Shown here: positions 26,707 to 35,521 of the stretch, one piece after another
Position numbering within the stretch: position 1 is the first letter of the stretch
Layout of the letters: the number at the start of each line of letters is the position of its first letter
Source of the DNA: Bacteroidota bacterium
GTDB taxonomy: Bacteria; Bacteroidota; Ignavibacteria; Tepidaquicellales; Tepidaquicellaceae
Reading direction: 5' to 3'
Assembly (NCBI GenBank): GCA_018266835.1
Contig: JAFDZP010000002.1
Span: forward strand, 696,419-760,418
DNA: 64,000 nt
Translations under genes and position numbers: made by a program
Notes under the pieces: model-generated
What the model saw: only the letters and a program-made list of their open reading frames with translations
What the model was told of the DNA's origin: nothing
Databases searched by the model: none

Positions 26707-27678
26707 TCAGGTGTTCTGGTAAGCTTTTGAATACGGGTCTGCTAAAACTTTATTTTTTATTATAGAATTAACTTCTATGACTCCGTCTTTAAGGTGTTTT
26801 GTTATTTGAAATCCGAGTGTATTTTTTATCTTTGAAAAATCCACTCTGTAGTCTCTAGGGTCTTCATCTTTCTGAACGTATTTTACAATTGTTTCAGGAA
26901 TAACATTTATTATTTCATCGGCAATCATTTTCTTCTGATAGTTTTCATCTGTATCGCCTACTCCGAAAACATTCTGATTTACAAGTGAAGCATCACTTTC
27001 AATTACGAGTATCACTGCTCTTGCAAGATCTTCAACATGGCAGTACGGTCTCCAGAATTGTTCTCCGAAAATTACTAACTCTTTTCCTGATGCAGCATCG
27101 CGTGTAAATTCATTCACTGTCAAATCAAATCTCATTCTTGTTGATAATCCGTAAACAGTAGCAAACCTTAACGCCGTTGCCACGAATCCGTCACGCAATT
27201 TAGATTCAAGAAGATATTTTTCAAATTTCACTTTCAATTCAGCATACAATGAAACAGGATTCAATGCTGACTCTTCAGTTACAAAACTGTCACCTTCCAT
27301 CTTTCCGTAATTACTGCAAGTCGACGCAAAAACAAATCTTTTAACATTGCTGAGAGTATTGCATTTATCAAACAGAAGCTTTGAACCTTCCCAGTTAATA
27401 GAGCGTGCCTCATCTGCATACTTAGAGCATGCAGGATCACCCACGATTGCAGCTAAATGAGCTACAGCATCTGCTTCTTTTAATACTTCATCAAGTATTT
27501 TCTCATCACGTATATCGCCGTGAACAAAATTGAATTTTTTATTATTATAGAATGAAAGCATGGAGTCTCCTCCAAAGCTTAAATTGTCAAGCCCAATTAC
27601 GTCATACCCCTTATCTAATAAGAGTCTTGTTAGTGTAGAACCTATGTATCCGGCGCAGCCGGTAACTAATATTTTCAT
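26707..27678 (-). CDS. Extended SDR nucleotide-sugar epimerase/reductase
   Basis: The 323-residue extended SDR has the NAD-binding GCAGYIGSTL, HLAAIVGDPA, the Y-x3-K pair in SLYAELKVK and FWRPYCHVEDLARA in the C-terminal substrate domain. The catalytic Ser/Thr segment reads ASTCSNYG, without the Asp-Glu pair that follows this position in 4,6-dehydratases. It is therefore probably an epimerase or reductase and not the missing LegB. It overlaps wzc by one base. Its sugar is unknown; the position next to legC suggests the nonulosonate branch. Confidence 0.78.
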   Translation of the reverse strand: MKILVTGCAGYIGSTLTRLLLDKGYDVIGLDNLSFGGDSMLSFYNNKKFNFVHGDIRDEKILDEVLKEADAVAHLAAIVGDPACSKYADEARSINWEGSKLLFDKCNTLSNVKRFVFASTCSNYGKMEGDSFVTEESALNPVSLYAELKVKFEKYLLESKLRDGFVATALRFATVYGLSTRMRFDLTVNEFTRDAASGKELVIFGEQFWRPYCHVEDLARAVILVIESDASLVNQNVFGVGDTDENYQKKMIADEIINVIPETIVKYVQKDEDPRDYRVDFSKIKNTLGFQITKHLKDGVIEVNSIIKNKVLADPYSKAYQNT

Positions 27679-29921
27679 TATGCTTTAGGGTCCTGTTTTT
27701 GGTAATAGTAATAATAATTATAATAATAACCGTAGGCTGTCTTGAAGTTAAAGTTATTCAGAACTGCTCCAAGTAAATTATGCGGATTTATAGAGCTCAA
27801 TCTTACATAACTCTTCACAAATGCTTCAAACGGAGTTTTATCTGCCTGGGCAACAAGTATTGTTCCATCAGTCATATTAAATAAAATTTCTGCATCAGTA
27901 ACCGTAATAAACGGCGGCGAGTCAAGGACAATTATATCAAATTTTTCTTTCATCAATGCTAAGAAATTTTTCATCTGCACAGAACCTAAAAGTTCTGAAG
28001 GATTCGGAGGAATTGTTCCGCTTGTAATGAAAGACATATTGTCTAACTGAGTCTTTCTTACTATTTCTTCGAAAGCAACATTTTTAAACAAGTAATCACT
28101 TAAGCCGGGGTATCTATCTACACCTAATGCAGAGTGAACTCTCGGTTTTCTTAAGTCACAGTCAACAAGTAATACTTTTTTACCTGCCTGAGCAAATGTA
28201 CCGGCTAAGTTAAGAGCTACAATTGTTTTACCCTCTGAAGGAATGGAGCTGGTTATTAAAATTGTTTTAATGGGTTCAGATTCCAGCTTGGAAAATTCTA
28301 CACGCGTTCTCAGTGCTTTGAATGATTCCGCTATCGGAGATTTCGGTTTTATAGCTACAATAAATTCCGAGCCGGCAATTGACTTATCTGTCATTCCTTC
28401 AATGTTCGGAATCCATGAAAGCACACTCATGCCTTTGTTTTCAATCTGTTCAGGAGTCTTGATTGTTTTATCTAAGAAGTTTCTTGTGAACGCAAAAGCT
28501 AAACCAAGTGCTAAACCAACAATAACACCTGATAAAAGTATTATTCCTTTTTTTGGTTTTACAGGACCGAAATCATCAACACCAGGATCAAGAAGGAATG
28601 CATTCGCAATTCTTGCTCTTTCGTTAATTGTTGCTTCCTGATATTTTTCTTCCAGTATTAAATATAATTTTTCAGCGGAAGTTGCTTCTCTTTCAAGTTT
28701 TGCAAGTTCAATGCTTTCTGAAGGAAGTTTAGCAAAGTCACCTTCATATTTACTTAAGAAAATTTTCAAAGAAGCAGCTTTTGATCTTAGAGCCTGATTC
28801 TGAATAGCTGCATCTAAAAGTTTGGATGATAGTTCTTTCTTTTCTTCAGGAGTATTTGCCAGAACACCGGCTGAAAGCTGTTTAACTTTATCGTTTAAAT
28901 TCTTTCTAAGCTCTGCAATCTTTATATTAGCTTCGTTTGTCAGTTTTTCCTTTACAGCAGGATCTTTAATTGTAGAATTTTCCAGATCGCGCTTTACTTC
29001 ATACTCTGCAATTTGTCTTTGAAATTCTTCAACATATGATTTTGAAACCACACCTTGCACGTAATCATACATGGTAGGGTCTATTTTGCTATACTCATTT
29101 TTCAATGTAGCAAGTCCGTTATCGGAAGCTTTTAATTCTATTTCCGCAGCATTTTTCTGTGCATCATATTGTGATATTGTAGCTACTAAATTCTGAGCCT
29201 GAGCATCTAATATCAATAAGCCGGTTCTTTTTTGGAAATCTTCAAGCTTCGCTTCTGCAGAATTTAAATCATTGAACTTTTTTTCCTTTTCCTGTGCAAG
29301 AAACTGTTTTACCGCAGTAATATCTTGTCTGGAAAGATCTTTCAGATAGCTTACATAAATATCAGTATAAGTCAAGGTTATCAGCTGGGCTTCCCTGAAA
29401 GAAGGACTTTCAACACTTAGCTCTACAGCATCCAAACCTTTCTTTTGAGAGATGCTTACTAATCCTATCAAAGACTTTCTTAATCCTTCCGGAGAAATGT
29501 AAGAAATTTTTCCGTCTTTAGATTTACTTACCAGGAACGCAAAATCTTTATAGTCCGTATTGTTTTTGAGCGAATCAATTATTGCAGTCGCCGCAACATC
29601 TCTGATATAAAAACTTTTCAGTACTTCAATCTGATTTAAAATATACCTTTCAGTTCTGTAATCGCCAAGCTCCGCAAAAGGGTCAGCAAGAATACTTCCC
29701 TTGGGGTTATCAATTTTTAAGACTGTAGTAGAGCGATAAATATTTTTTGCGAAATACAGATAGGTAAAAGTACAGGCAAGCGCAACAATGAATATGATTA
29801 AGATAGGAAGGAAGTTCGCTCTGATTACATTAATATAGAACTTGAAATCAGCTCCTTGCTCATTAGAAATAGAATCTAATAGTTCCCTATTAATTTCAGA
29901 GTTAGTGTTTTTTTTGTCCAT
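27678..29921 (-). CDS. wzc: Wzc-type polysaccharide co-polymerase with tyrosine autokinase
   Basis: The 747-residue protein starts with a cytoplasmic segment and a first membrane helix near 36-56. A large periplasmic Wzz/GNVR domain with long coiled coils follows (about 200-430), then a second helix near 458-478. The BY-kinase domain shows Walker A SSIPSEGKT (558-566), Walker A' LLVDCDLRKPR (584-594) and Walker B IIVLDSPP (663-670). The tail has a dense tyrosine cluster, nine Tyr among residues 730-740, the expected autophosphorylation site. It controls chain length and export with the outer-membrane partner. No Wzb phosphatase gene is seen in the window. Confidence 0.93.
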   Translation of the reverse strand: MDKKNTNSEINRELLDSISNEQGADFKFYINVIRANFLPILIIFIVALACTFTYLYFAKNIYRSTTVLKIDNPKGSILADPFAELGDYRTERYILNQIEVLKSFYIRDVAATAIIDSLKNNTDYKDFAFLVSKSKDGKISYISPEGLRKSLIGLVSISQKKGLDAVELSVESPSFREAQLITLTYTDIYVSYLKDLSRQDITAVKQFLAQEKEKKFNDLNSAEAKLEDFQKRTGLLILDAQAQNLVATISQYDAQKNAAEIELKASDNGLATLKNEYSKIDPTMYDYVQGVVSKSYVEEFQRQIAEYEVKRDLENSTIKDPAVKEKLTNEANIKIAELRKNLNDKVKQLSAGVLANTPEEKKELSSKLLDAAIQNQALRSKAASLKIFLSKYEGDFAKLPSESIELAKLEREATSAEKLYLILEEKYQEATINERARIANAFLLDPGVDDFGPVKPKKGIILLSGVIVGLALGLAFAFTRNFLDKTIKTPEQIENKGMSVLSWIPNIEGMTDKSIAGSEFIVAIKPKSPIAESFKALRTRVEFSKLESEPIKTILITSSIPSEGKTIVALNLAGTFAQAGKKVLLVDCDLRKPRVHSALGVDRYPGLSDYLFKNVAFEEIVRKTQLDNMSFITSGTIPPNPSELLGSVQMKNFLALMKEKFDIIVLDSPPFITVTDAEILFNMTDGTILVAQADKTPFEAFVKSYVRLSSINPHNLLGAVLNNFNFKTAYGYYYNYYYYYQKQDPKA

Positions 29922-29958
29922 AAACAGATATTACATTAAAAATACAAAATAAAATAAA

Positions 29959-30237
29959 TTAAATAAAATTTTCTAAATAATAATAGACCAGCACAATTGT
30001 GAGTCCCATTATTACTATATAAAACAATAAGGTTCTAAACCAATGTTTGGCTAATTTATAGGTGAAATACTTTCCGCGCCATTGACAAATTCTACAGAAA
30101 TATGTGCGGAAGAAAAATATTTTCGCTAATTTATCAGCAAAGCCTCTTGAGCGATACTTTTTTAATGACCCTACTTCTCCGCAATTTTTACATCTGGCAA
30201 ATTCCGGGTTACTCCGACTTAATACTTTAAAATTCAT
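29959..30237 (-). CDS. Small zinc-ribbon membrane protein of unknown function
   Basis: This 92-residue protein has two Cys pairs, CKNCG near residue 16 and CRIC near 47, spaced like a zinc ribbon. Basic, aromatic residues lie around them. A single membrane helix follows (TLLFYIVIMGLTIVLVYYYL, about 69-88), with almost nothing after it. The order suggests a cytoplasmic zinc ribbon tethered to the inner membrane. It sits 2 nt after the SLBB export gene and 37 nt before wzc, so a part in assembling or regulating the export machinery is plausible. I do not recognise the family. Confidence 0.7.
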   Translation of the reverse strand: MNFKVLSRSNPEFARCKNCGEVGSLKKYRSRGFADKLAKIFFFRTYFCRICQWRGKYFTYKLAKHWFRTLLFYIVIMGLTIVLVYYYLENFI

Positions 30238-30239
30238 TC

Positions 30240-30773
30240 TTAATTATTTCTTGAAATTGTTAAAACTAAAATCCCAAGTGAAATTAGTACAGAGGCAATC
30301 GACAGAATAAATGAAAGATTGTCTCTGAAAAAATATCTTGGCCCCCCGGGCACTAATACAATATCGCCTGAAGTTAAAACTGGATTTGGTTTAGACTGTG
30401 TAGAAATCTGTTCACCCCAAAGATAATCATTATAGTTTAAATTAATAATCTGATCACTGCTTATTCGTAATGTATCATTTTTAGGTCTTATAATTCTAAC
30501 ATTTTCAAGTTTAGAATCCGGGATAGGTCCTCCCCCTAAAGTTAATAAATCTAAAAAAGTCGTGCCTTTCGGTATCAGGTATTTACCGGGATTTTTTACA
30601 TATCCCCAGAGATTTACTTCTATATTAACTTTTTCTTTATCTGCGTAGTTATAATAATTTGCGCCCGATATTCTCAACTCTTCGGAACCAATTTTTTCTT
30701 TGCCATCCTGAGCCAATAAATTGCCCGAAATGCATAGGAATAGAAACGATAATAAGTAAAATTTTAATTTCAT
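30240..30773 (-). CDS. SLBB-domain polysaccharide export protein, minimal Wza-like
   Basis: The 177-residue protein has a signal peptide (MKLKFYLLSFLFLCISGNLLAQ), then an SLBB-type domain: VNLWGYVKNPGKYLIPKGTTFLDLLTLGGG and later SGDIVLVPGGPRYFF. It ends in a hydrophobic helix (FILSIASVLISLGILVLTIS). The N-terminal Poly_export domain that forms the Wza ring is absent, so this is a periplasmic SLBB module anchored at its C-terminus, not a complete outer-membrane channel. Its neighbour wzc supports an export role. It may extend or gate a channel encoded elsewhere. Confidence 0.8.
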   Translation of the reverse strand: MKLKFYLLSFLFLCISGNLLAQDGKEKIGSEELRISGANYYNYADKEKVNIEVNLWGYVKNPGKYLIPKGTTFLDLLTLGGGPIPDSKLENVRIIRPKNDTLRISSDQIINLNYNDYLWGEQISTQSKPNPVLTSGDIVLVPGGPRYFFRDNLSFILSIASVLISLGILVLTISRNN

Positions 30774-30887
30774 TGAATTATAATTTGGGAAATATCCTGC
30801 TAAGATACAAAAAATAGAAAAACAGGAATTTAAAGGATTTCGAATTTAAAAGAAATATAAAAAACTTAATTAATACTATTGAATTCT

Positions 30888-32084
30888 TTAAAAATGTTGT
30901 ATTACTCTATCTTTAATATAATCACCTATTGATAACGAAGATGTTGCTGCCGGTGAAGGCGCATTACAAACATTAAGCATCCGTTCGTTTTCTATAATCA
31001 AAAAATCGTCAATCAATTTTCCATCTTTGCTGCATGCCTGGGCTCGCACACCTGCTCCGCCTGCCTCTAAATCATCTTCTGTAATTTCCGGTATCAGCTG
31101 CTGAAGAGCGTGAGTAAAAGCTGATTTTGAAAACGAACGGTACATCTCACCCATTCCAGTTCTCCAGTATTTTACTGCAACTTTTAAAAATCCGGGATAA
31201 GTTAATGAAGAGAAAAGCTCTCCTAAATTTATTTGTGACTTTGTGTAGCCCTCTTTTGCAAATGCGAAAACTGCATTAGGACCTGCTTCAATTCCGCCTT
31301 CAATCATTCTGGTAAAGTGAACTCCTAAAAATGGGAATGCAGGATCGGGCACCGGGTAGATAAGATTCTTAACAAGATACTGTTTCTCTTTTTTAATCTT
31401 GTAATACTCACCTCTGAAAGGAATTATTTTAAAATTTGTCTCTGAGGAAGCAAATGAAGCAAGCTTATCGGAATACAATCCTCCGCACGATACAACATAG
31501 TTTGATTCATATTCATGTTTATCAGTTGTTACAATATTCTTAGCGTTTACTTTTTTTATATTCACAACTTTTTCGTTAAACTTTGCATCGCCGCCTTTAG
31601 CTTTTATCAGTTCCAGTAGTTTTTTCGATACCTGCTTATAATCTACAATTCCGGTTTGCGGTACTTGTATTCCTTTAATGCAGGTTACGTGAGGCTCTAT
31701 CTCGTTTACTTCTTCTTTTGTTAAATACTTTAAATTTTTAAGTCCGTTCTCATTTCCCCGTATAAAAATATTATCAAGCGCCGGCAGTTCTTTTTCATTT
31801 AATGCTACAATTACCTTTCCGCAAAGTTCATACTTTATTCCGTTAGCATCACAAAACTTTAATAGCTGGTTATATCCGTTAATACAATTAGATGCTTTTA
31901 AGCTTCCCGGCTTATAATAAATACCTGAGTGAATTACTCCGCTATTATTTCCGGTCTGATGCATTGCAACATCATTTTCTTTTTCAAGAATCAGAAGCTT
32001 AATATTTGGCTTAGCTAAAAGAATTTTATACGCTGATGCAAGTCCTACTATCCCTGCACCTATAACTATTACATCGTAGTTCAA
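30888..32084 (-). CDS. lhgO: L-2-hydroxyglutarate oxidase-like FAD enzyme (LhgO)
   Basis: The 398-residue flavoprotein begins with the FAD-binding VIVIGAGIVGLASAY and has the LhgO hallmark NNSGVIHSGIYYKPGSLKA near residue 47. VPQTGIVDYKQV, FRGEYYKI, the PDPAFPFLGVHFTRM stretch and GAGVRAQA near the end also fit. The family oxidises L-2-hydroxyglutarate to 2-oxoglutarate and passes electrons to the quinone pool. The start is a TTG at 32084, only 3 nt after the wbpB stop. WbpB enzymes reduce 2-oxoglutarate to 2-hydroxyglutarate to recycle their NAD, so this gene probably disposes of that by-product. Stereochemistry must match for that to hold. Confidence 0.87.
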   Translation of the reverse strand: MNYDVIVIGAGIVGLASAYKILLAKPNIKLLILEKENDVAMHQTGNNSGVIHSGIYYKPGSLKASNCINGYNQLLKFCDANGIKYELCGKVIVALNEKELPALDNIFIRGNENGLKNLKYLTKEEVNEIEPHVTCIKGIQVPQTGIVDYKQVSKKLLELIKAKGGDAKFNEKVVNIKKVNAKNIVTTDKHEYESNYVVSCGGLYSDKLASFASSETNFKIIPFRGEYYKIKKEKQYLVKNLIYPVPDPAFPFLGVHFTRMIEGGIEAGPNAVFAFAKEGYTKSQINLGELFSSLTYPGFLKVAVKYWRTGMGEMYRSFSKSAFTHALQQLIPEITEDDLEAGGAGVRAQACSKDGKLIDDFLIIENERMLNVCNAPSPAATSSLSIGDYIKDRVIQHF

Positions 32085-32087
32085 AAG

Positions 32088-33116
32088 TTATTCATTTTTA
32101 TCTTTCAGAGAATAAATTCTTTCAATAATATCAACCACTTTTAATCCTTCAAGTGCATTTGTTGTTATTGTATTCCTTCCTTTTATAACATCTATTACAT
32201 TTTCGAAAATATAATGATGATTAGCTGCAGAACCTTTATAGTCTCCGTAATCATTTGCAGGATTTACAGGACCTAACTTCGGCAATGTATAATTTTTAAT
32301 ATTACAATACTCGACTTCATTCATATACTGTCCTCCAATCTTCACACCTCCGTTACTTCCGATTACAGTAATACTGCTTTCCATATTGGTGTTCCAAACT
32401 GAAGTTGAATAATTAATGCATCCCATTCCTCCATTAATAAAATCAAAACTTACCATACCAGAGTCTTCGAAATCTGTCAGACCTGCGTGATTAAAATTAT
32501 TGAATTTTGCCTGAATATTTTTTATATCTCCGAACAACCAGTACATAATATCTATGAAGTGAGAAAACTGGGTAAACAAAGTACCACCGTCAAGCTCTTT
32601 AGTACCTTTCCAGTTTCCTTTTTTGTAGTAACGTTCGTCTCTGTTCCAGTAACAATTTAACTGAACCATATAAGTATCACCAAGAATTTTGTTTTCAACT
32701 ACTTCTTTTATCCATTGTGAAGGAGGAGAATATCTATTTTGCATTACGCAAAATACATGTCTTGATGCCTGTAAAGCCTTGAAAATAATTTTCTCGCAGT
32801 CAGCAACAGTCAGAGCCATTGGCTTTTCGCAAACAACGTGCTTTCCGCTTTCCAATGCTTTAAGTGAATGCTCTGCGTGCAGCCCGTTAGGAGTTGCAAC
32901 GCAAAGCACGTCAAACTTTATATTGGAATTCAGCATATCATCAATTGAAGAAAAGAATGGAACGTTGTAATTTTCAAGCCCCAGTTTTTCCTTCGGAAGA
33001 ATATCGCACATTGCAGCAAGCTCGGACTCATCATTTCTGTTTATCATTTCAGCATGTCTCTTGCCTATATGGCCCGAACCGACTACTGCAAATTTTACCT
33101 TCTCGTTACGCTGCAT
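32088..33116 (-). CDS. wbpB: UDP-GlcNAcA 3-dehydrogenase (WbpB/WlbA-like)
   Basis: The 342-residue Gfo/Idh/MocA oxidoreductase has the Rossmann opening KFAVVGSGHIGKRHAEMI and the family motif CEKPMALT near residue 97. KELDGGTLFTQFSHFIDIMYWLFG is in the substrate-binding half. With wbpA upstream and wbpD and wbpE in the same operon, it should oxidise C3 of UDP-GlcNAcA so that WbpE can add an amino group. Characterised members keep NAD bound and regenerate it with 2-oxoglutarate. It lies 8 nt after wbpA. Confidence 0.88.
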   Translation of the reverse strand: MQRNEKVKFAVVGSGHIGKRHAEMINRNDESELAAMCDILPKEKLGLENYNVPFFSSIDDMLNSNIKFDVLCVATPNGLHAEHSLKALESGKHVVCEKPMALTVADCEKIIFKALQASRHVFCVMQNRYSPPSQWIKEVVENKILGDTYMVQLNCYWNRDERYYKKGNWKGTKELDGGTLFTQFSHFIDIMYWLFGDIKNIQAKFNNFNHAGLTDFEDSGMVSFDFINGGMGCINYSTSVWNTNMESSITVIGSNGGVKIGGQYMNEVEYCNIKNYTLPKLGPVNPANDYGDYKGSAANHHYIFENVIDVIKGRNTITTNALEGLKVVDIIERIYSLKDKNE

Positions 33117-33124
33117 TTAAATTA

Positions 33125-34432
33125 TTAAGCTTTGTAAAGTTTTTTACCTTTGAATTTCTTGAATGCATTTCTTGAATCAACAATAATCTTCGCATTCTTA
33201 AATATCATTTCATGATCGTAATAACTATGGTCGGTTGATACAAGTATCAGATCATATTTTTTTATAGCTGCAGGTGTTAACTTCACAGATTTTTTCTTGT
33301 ATTTATATTCTCTTGTTTCCGGGGTTGTTTTGCAATACTCGTCATTGTAATCTACGATTGCGCCGTCATGTTCAAGTAATTCGATTAATTTTAATGATGG
33401 TGATTCTCTTAAATCATCAATGTCTTTTTTATAAGCTAATCCTAAAAGAAGAATTTTAGAACCTTTTAAACATTTTTTGTTATCATTAAGAGCATGATAT
33501 ACTTTTTCTACAACATAATGAGGCATATATGTATTTACTTCACCTGCAAGTTCAATGAACTTGGTTGAAATTTCATATTCCCTTGCTTTCCAGGTTAAGT
33601 AGAAAGGATCGATCGGAATACAGTGTCCGCCTAATCCGGGACCGGGATAGAATGGTGTGTAACCAAACGGCTTTGTAGAAGCTGCCTCGATTACTTCCCA
33701 TACATCGATATTCATTTTATCAAAAACAACCTTCAGCTCATTTACCATTGCAATGTTAATCGATCTGAAAATATTTTCAAGAAGCTTTGTAGCTTCTGCA
33801 GCTCTTGTTGAAGATACAGTAACCACTTTGTGAATAACTTTTTCATAAACCATCTTACCAAGCTCTGTACATAACGGAGTTAATCCCCCAAGTACCTTTG
33901 GAATAGTTGCAGTTGTATATTTTGCATTGTTCGGGTCTTCCCTTTCAGGTGAGAAACATAAATGATAATCTTTTCCTGCTTTCAAACCTGACTTATTGAA
34001 AATACCTACGAGAACTTCATCCGTTGTTCCGGGATAAGTTGTGCTCTCAAGAGAAACGATATGACCTTTTCTCAGGTACTTTACAATTGTTTCACCGGTG
34101 TTTGTGATATAGCTTAAGTCCGGCTCTCTGTTTGCATTTAACGGAGTAGGAACACAAATAATAATCACATCAACATTTTTCAGCTTTGAAAAATCTGTTG
34201 TAGCATCAAGCATTTTTCTATCAACAGAATCTTTAATATGTTCTGTGGGAATATGCTTTATATAGGATTCCTTGTCCTTTAATATTTTTTTGACTTTAAA
34301 ATCGTCTAAGTCTAAACCGAGGACTTTTATGTTGTTCTTGCAAAATTCCAGCGCTAAGGGCAGCCCTACGTACCCTAAACCGATTATCCCTACTGTAAAA
34401 TTATTCGATTTGATTTTCTCTTTGAGGTTCAC
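33125..34432 (-). CDS. wbpA: UDP-N-acetylglucosamine 6-dehydrogenase (WbpA-like)
   Basis: The 435-residue nucleotide-sugar dehydrogenase has GIIGLGYVGLPLALEF for NAD binding, VPTPLN near residue 95, STTYPGTT, the conserved FSPERE segment and the catalytic-Cys motif FYPGPGLGGHCIPIDP. A C-terminal UDP-binding domain carries LGLAYKKDIDDLRESPS. It oxidises C6 of UDP-GlcNAc (or an epimer) to the uronic acid in two steps. It is the first dedicated enzyme of the UDP-GlcNAc3NAcA route encoded around it. The start is GTG 34432. Confidence 0.9.
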   Translation of the reverse strand: MNLKEKIKSNNFTVGIIGLGYVGLPLALEFCKNNIKVLGLDLDDFKVKKILKDKESYIKHIPTEHIKDSVDRKMLDATTDFSKLKNVDVIIICVPTPLNANREPDLSYITNTGETIVKYLRKGHIVSLESTTYPGTTDEVLVGIFNKSGLKAGKDYHLCFSPEREDPNNAKYTTATIPKVLGGLTPLCTELGKMVYEKVIHKVVTVSSTRAAEATKLLENIFRSINIAMVNELKVVFDKMNIDVWEVIEAASTKPFGYTPFYPGPGLGGHCIPIDPFYLTWKAREYEISTKFIELAGEVNTYMPHYVVEKVYHALNDNKKCLKGSKILLLGLAYKKDIDDLRESPSLKLIELLEHDGAIVDYNDEYCKTTPETREYKYKKKSVKLTPAAIKKYDLILVSTDHSYYDHEMIFKNAKIIVDSRNAFKKFKGKKLYKA

Positions 34433-34460
34433 TTTATACCTTCCTTTATGTTTGTGTGTT

Positions 34461-35384
34461 TTATTTAAAGCTTTCTATTGTAATTCTTAAACCTTCTTTG
34501 AAATTCACAAGAGGTTTGTAATGCAGATTTGTTTCAGCAAGATTTATATCGGCAAATGAATGCTTAATATCTCCTGCTCTTGGTTCTTTGTAAATAGGTT
34601 TTACATCTTTACCCAAAATCTCATTTATATCTGTAACAAGCTCGTTAAGTGTTATTCTTCCGTGGCATGCGCAGTTCATGGCAATCCCCGATTCGCAGTC
34701 AGTTGTTGCTGCAAGAATGTTCCCTTCAATAACGTTTCTTACAAATGTAAAATCTCTGCTCTGTTCTCCATCACCAAAAATTACAGGAGATTCACCTGCC
34801 ATTATTGCTTTTATAAATCTTGGAATAACTGCTGAGTATTGTGAGTTCGGGTCTTGTCTCGGTCCGAATACATTGAAATATCTTAGCGCGACAGTTTTAA
34901 GTCCGTATATTCTCGTGAATACATTACAGTATTTTTCACCTGATAATTTTGAAACTGCATATGGTGATAACGGATTAGGAATCATTGATTCATCTTTCGG
35001 CAGTTTAGGATTATCTCCGTAAACTGATGATGAAGATGCGAACACAATCTTCTGTACATTATTTTTTCTTGCTGCTTCTAAAATATTCAAAGTACCTGTA
35101 ACATTTACTTCGTTAGATGTTATCGGGTCATTGATTGAGCGCGGAACAGAAGGTAATGCTGCCTGATGCAGAATTACATCTATACCCTGAACTGCATCTT
35201 TTACTATGTGATAACTTCTTATATCACCTTCAATCAGTTCAATATCGTTTCCGTAAGATGTTAAATTCTCTCTTTTTCCTGTAGAAAAATTATCAAGTAC
35301 TCTCACTTCATAGTTTCTTTTAAGCAGTTCACCGACAATATTTGAACCGATAAATCCTGCACCACCTGTTACTAAAAATTTCAT
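34461..35384 (-). CDS. UDP-N-acetylhexosamine(uronate) 4-epimerase-like SDR (WbpP-like)
   Basis: The 307-residue extended SDR has VTGGAGFIGSNIV, LDNFSTGKRENL, HQAALPSVPRSI, catalytic SSSSVYG and Y-x3-K (YAVSKLSGE), LRYFNVFGPRQDPNSQYSAVIPRF and FGDGEQSRDFTFV. The last motifs are those of WbpP/Gne-type epimerases that accept N-acetylated UDP-hexosamines. The SSS segment rules out dehydratase chemistry. Placed between wbpD and wbpA, it may convert UDP-GlcNAc or UDP-GlcNAcA to the galacto form, giving a second uronic acid, or serve another glycan branch. Confidence 0.85.
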   Translation of the reverse strand: MKFLVTGGAGFIGSNIVGELLKRNYEVRVLDNFSTGKRENLTSYGNDIELIEGDIRSYHIVKDAVQGIDVILHQAALPSVPRSINDPITSNEVNVTGTLNILEAARKNNVQKIVFASSSSVYGDNPKLPKDESMIPNPLSPYAVSKLSGEKYCNVFTRIYGLKTVALRYFNVFGPRQDPNSQYSAVIPRFIKAIMAGESPVIFGDGEQSRDFTFVRNVIEGNILAATTDCESGIAMNCACHGRITLNELVTDINEILGKDVKPIYKEPRAGDIKHSFADINLAETNLHYKPLVNFKEGLRITIESFK

Positions 35385-35521
35385 ACTGGGATTGTGTTAA
35401 AAGTTTTAAACAAGGCTCCGCCAATTACCTCCCATTTTCTTTTCAAAAAAATATAAGGTATCAGCGGGGAAATTCTTTTAAACCATAATACTGTAAATAA
35501 AAATTATTGTACTACTTCCTG

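Noticed and set aside
26707-27678. SDR next to legC taken as the missing LegB 4,6-dehydratase
   Set aside because: The catalytic segment is STCSN without the Asp-Glu pair needed for 4,6-dehydration; it looks like an epimerase or reductase.
30240-30773. Complete Wza outer-membrane channel
   Set aside because: Only one SLBB domain and a C-terminal helix are present; the Poly_export domain is missing and the length is far below that of Wza.
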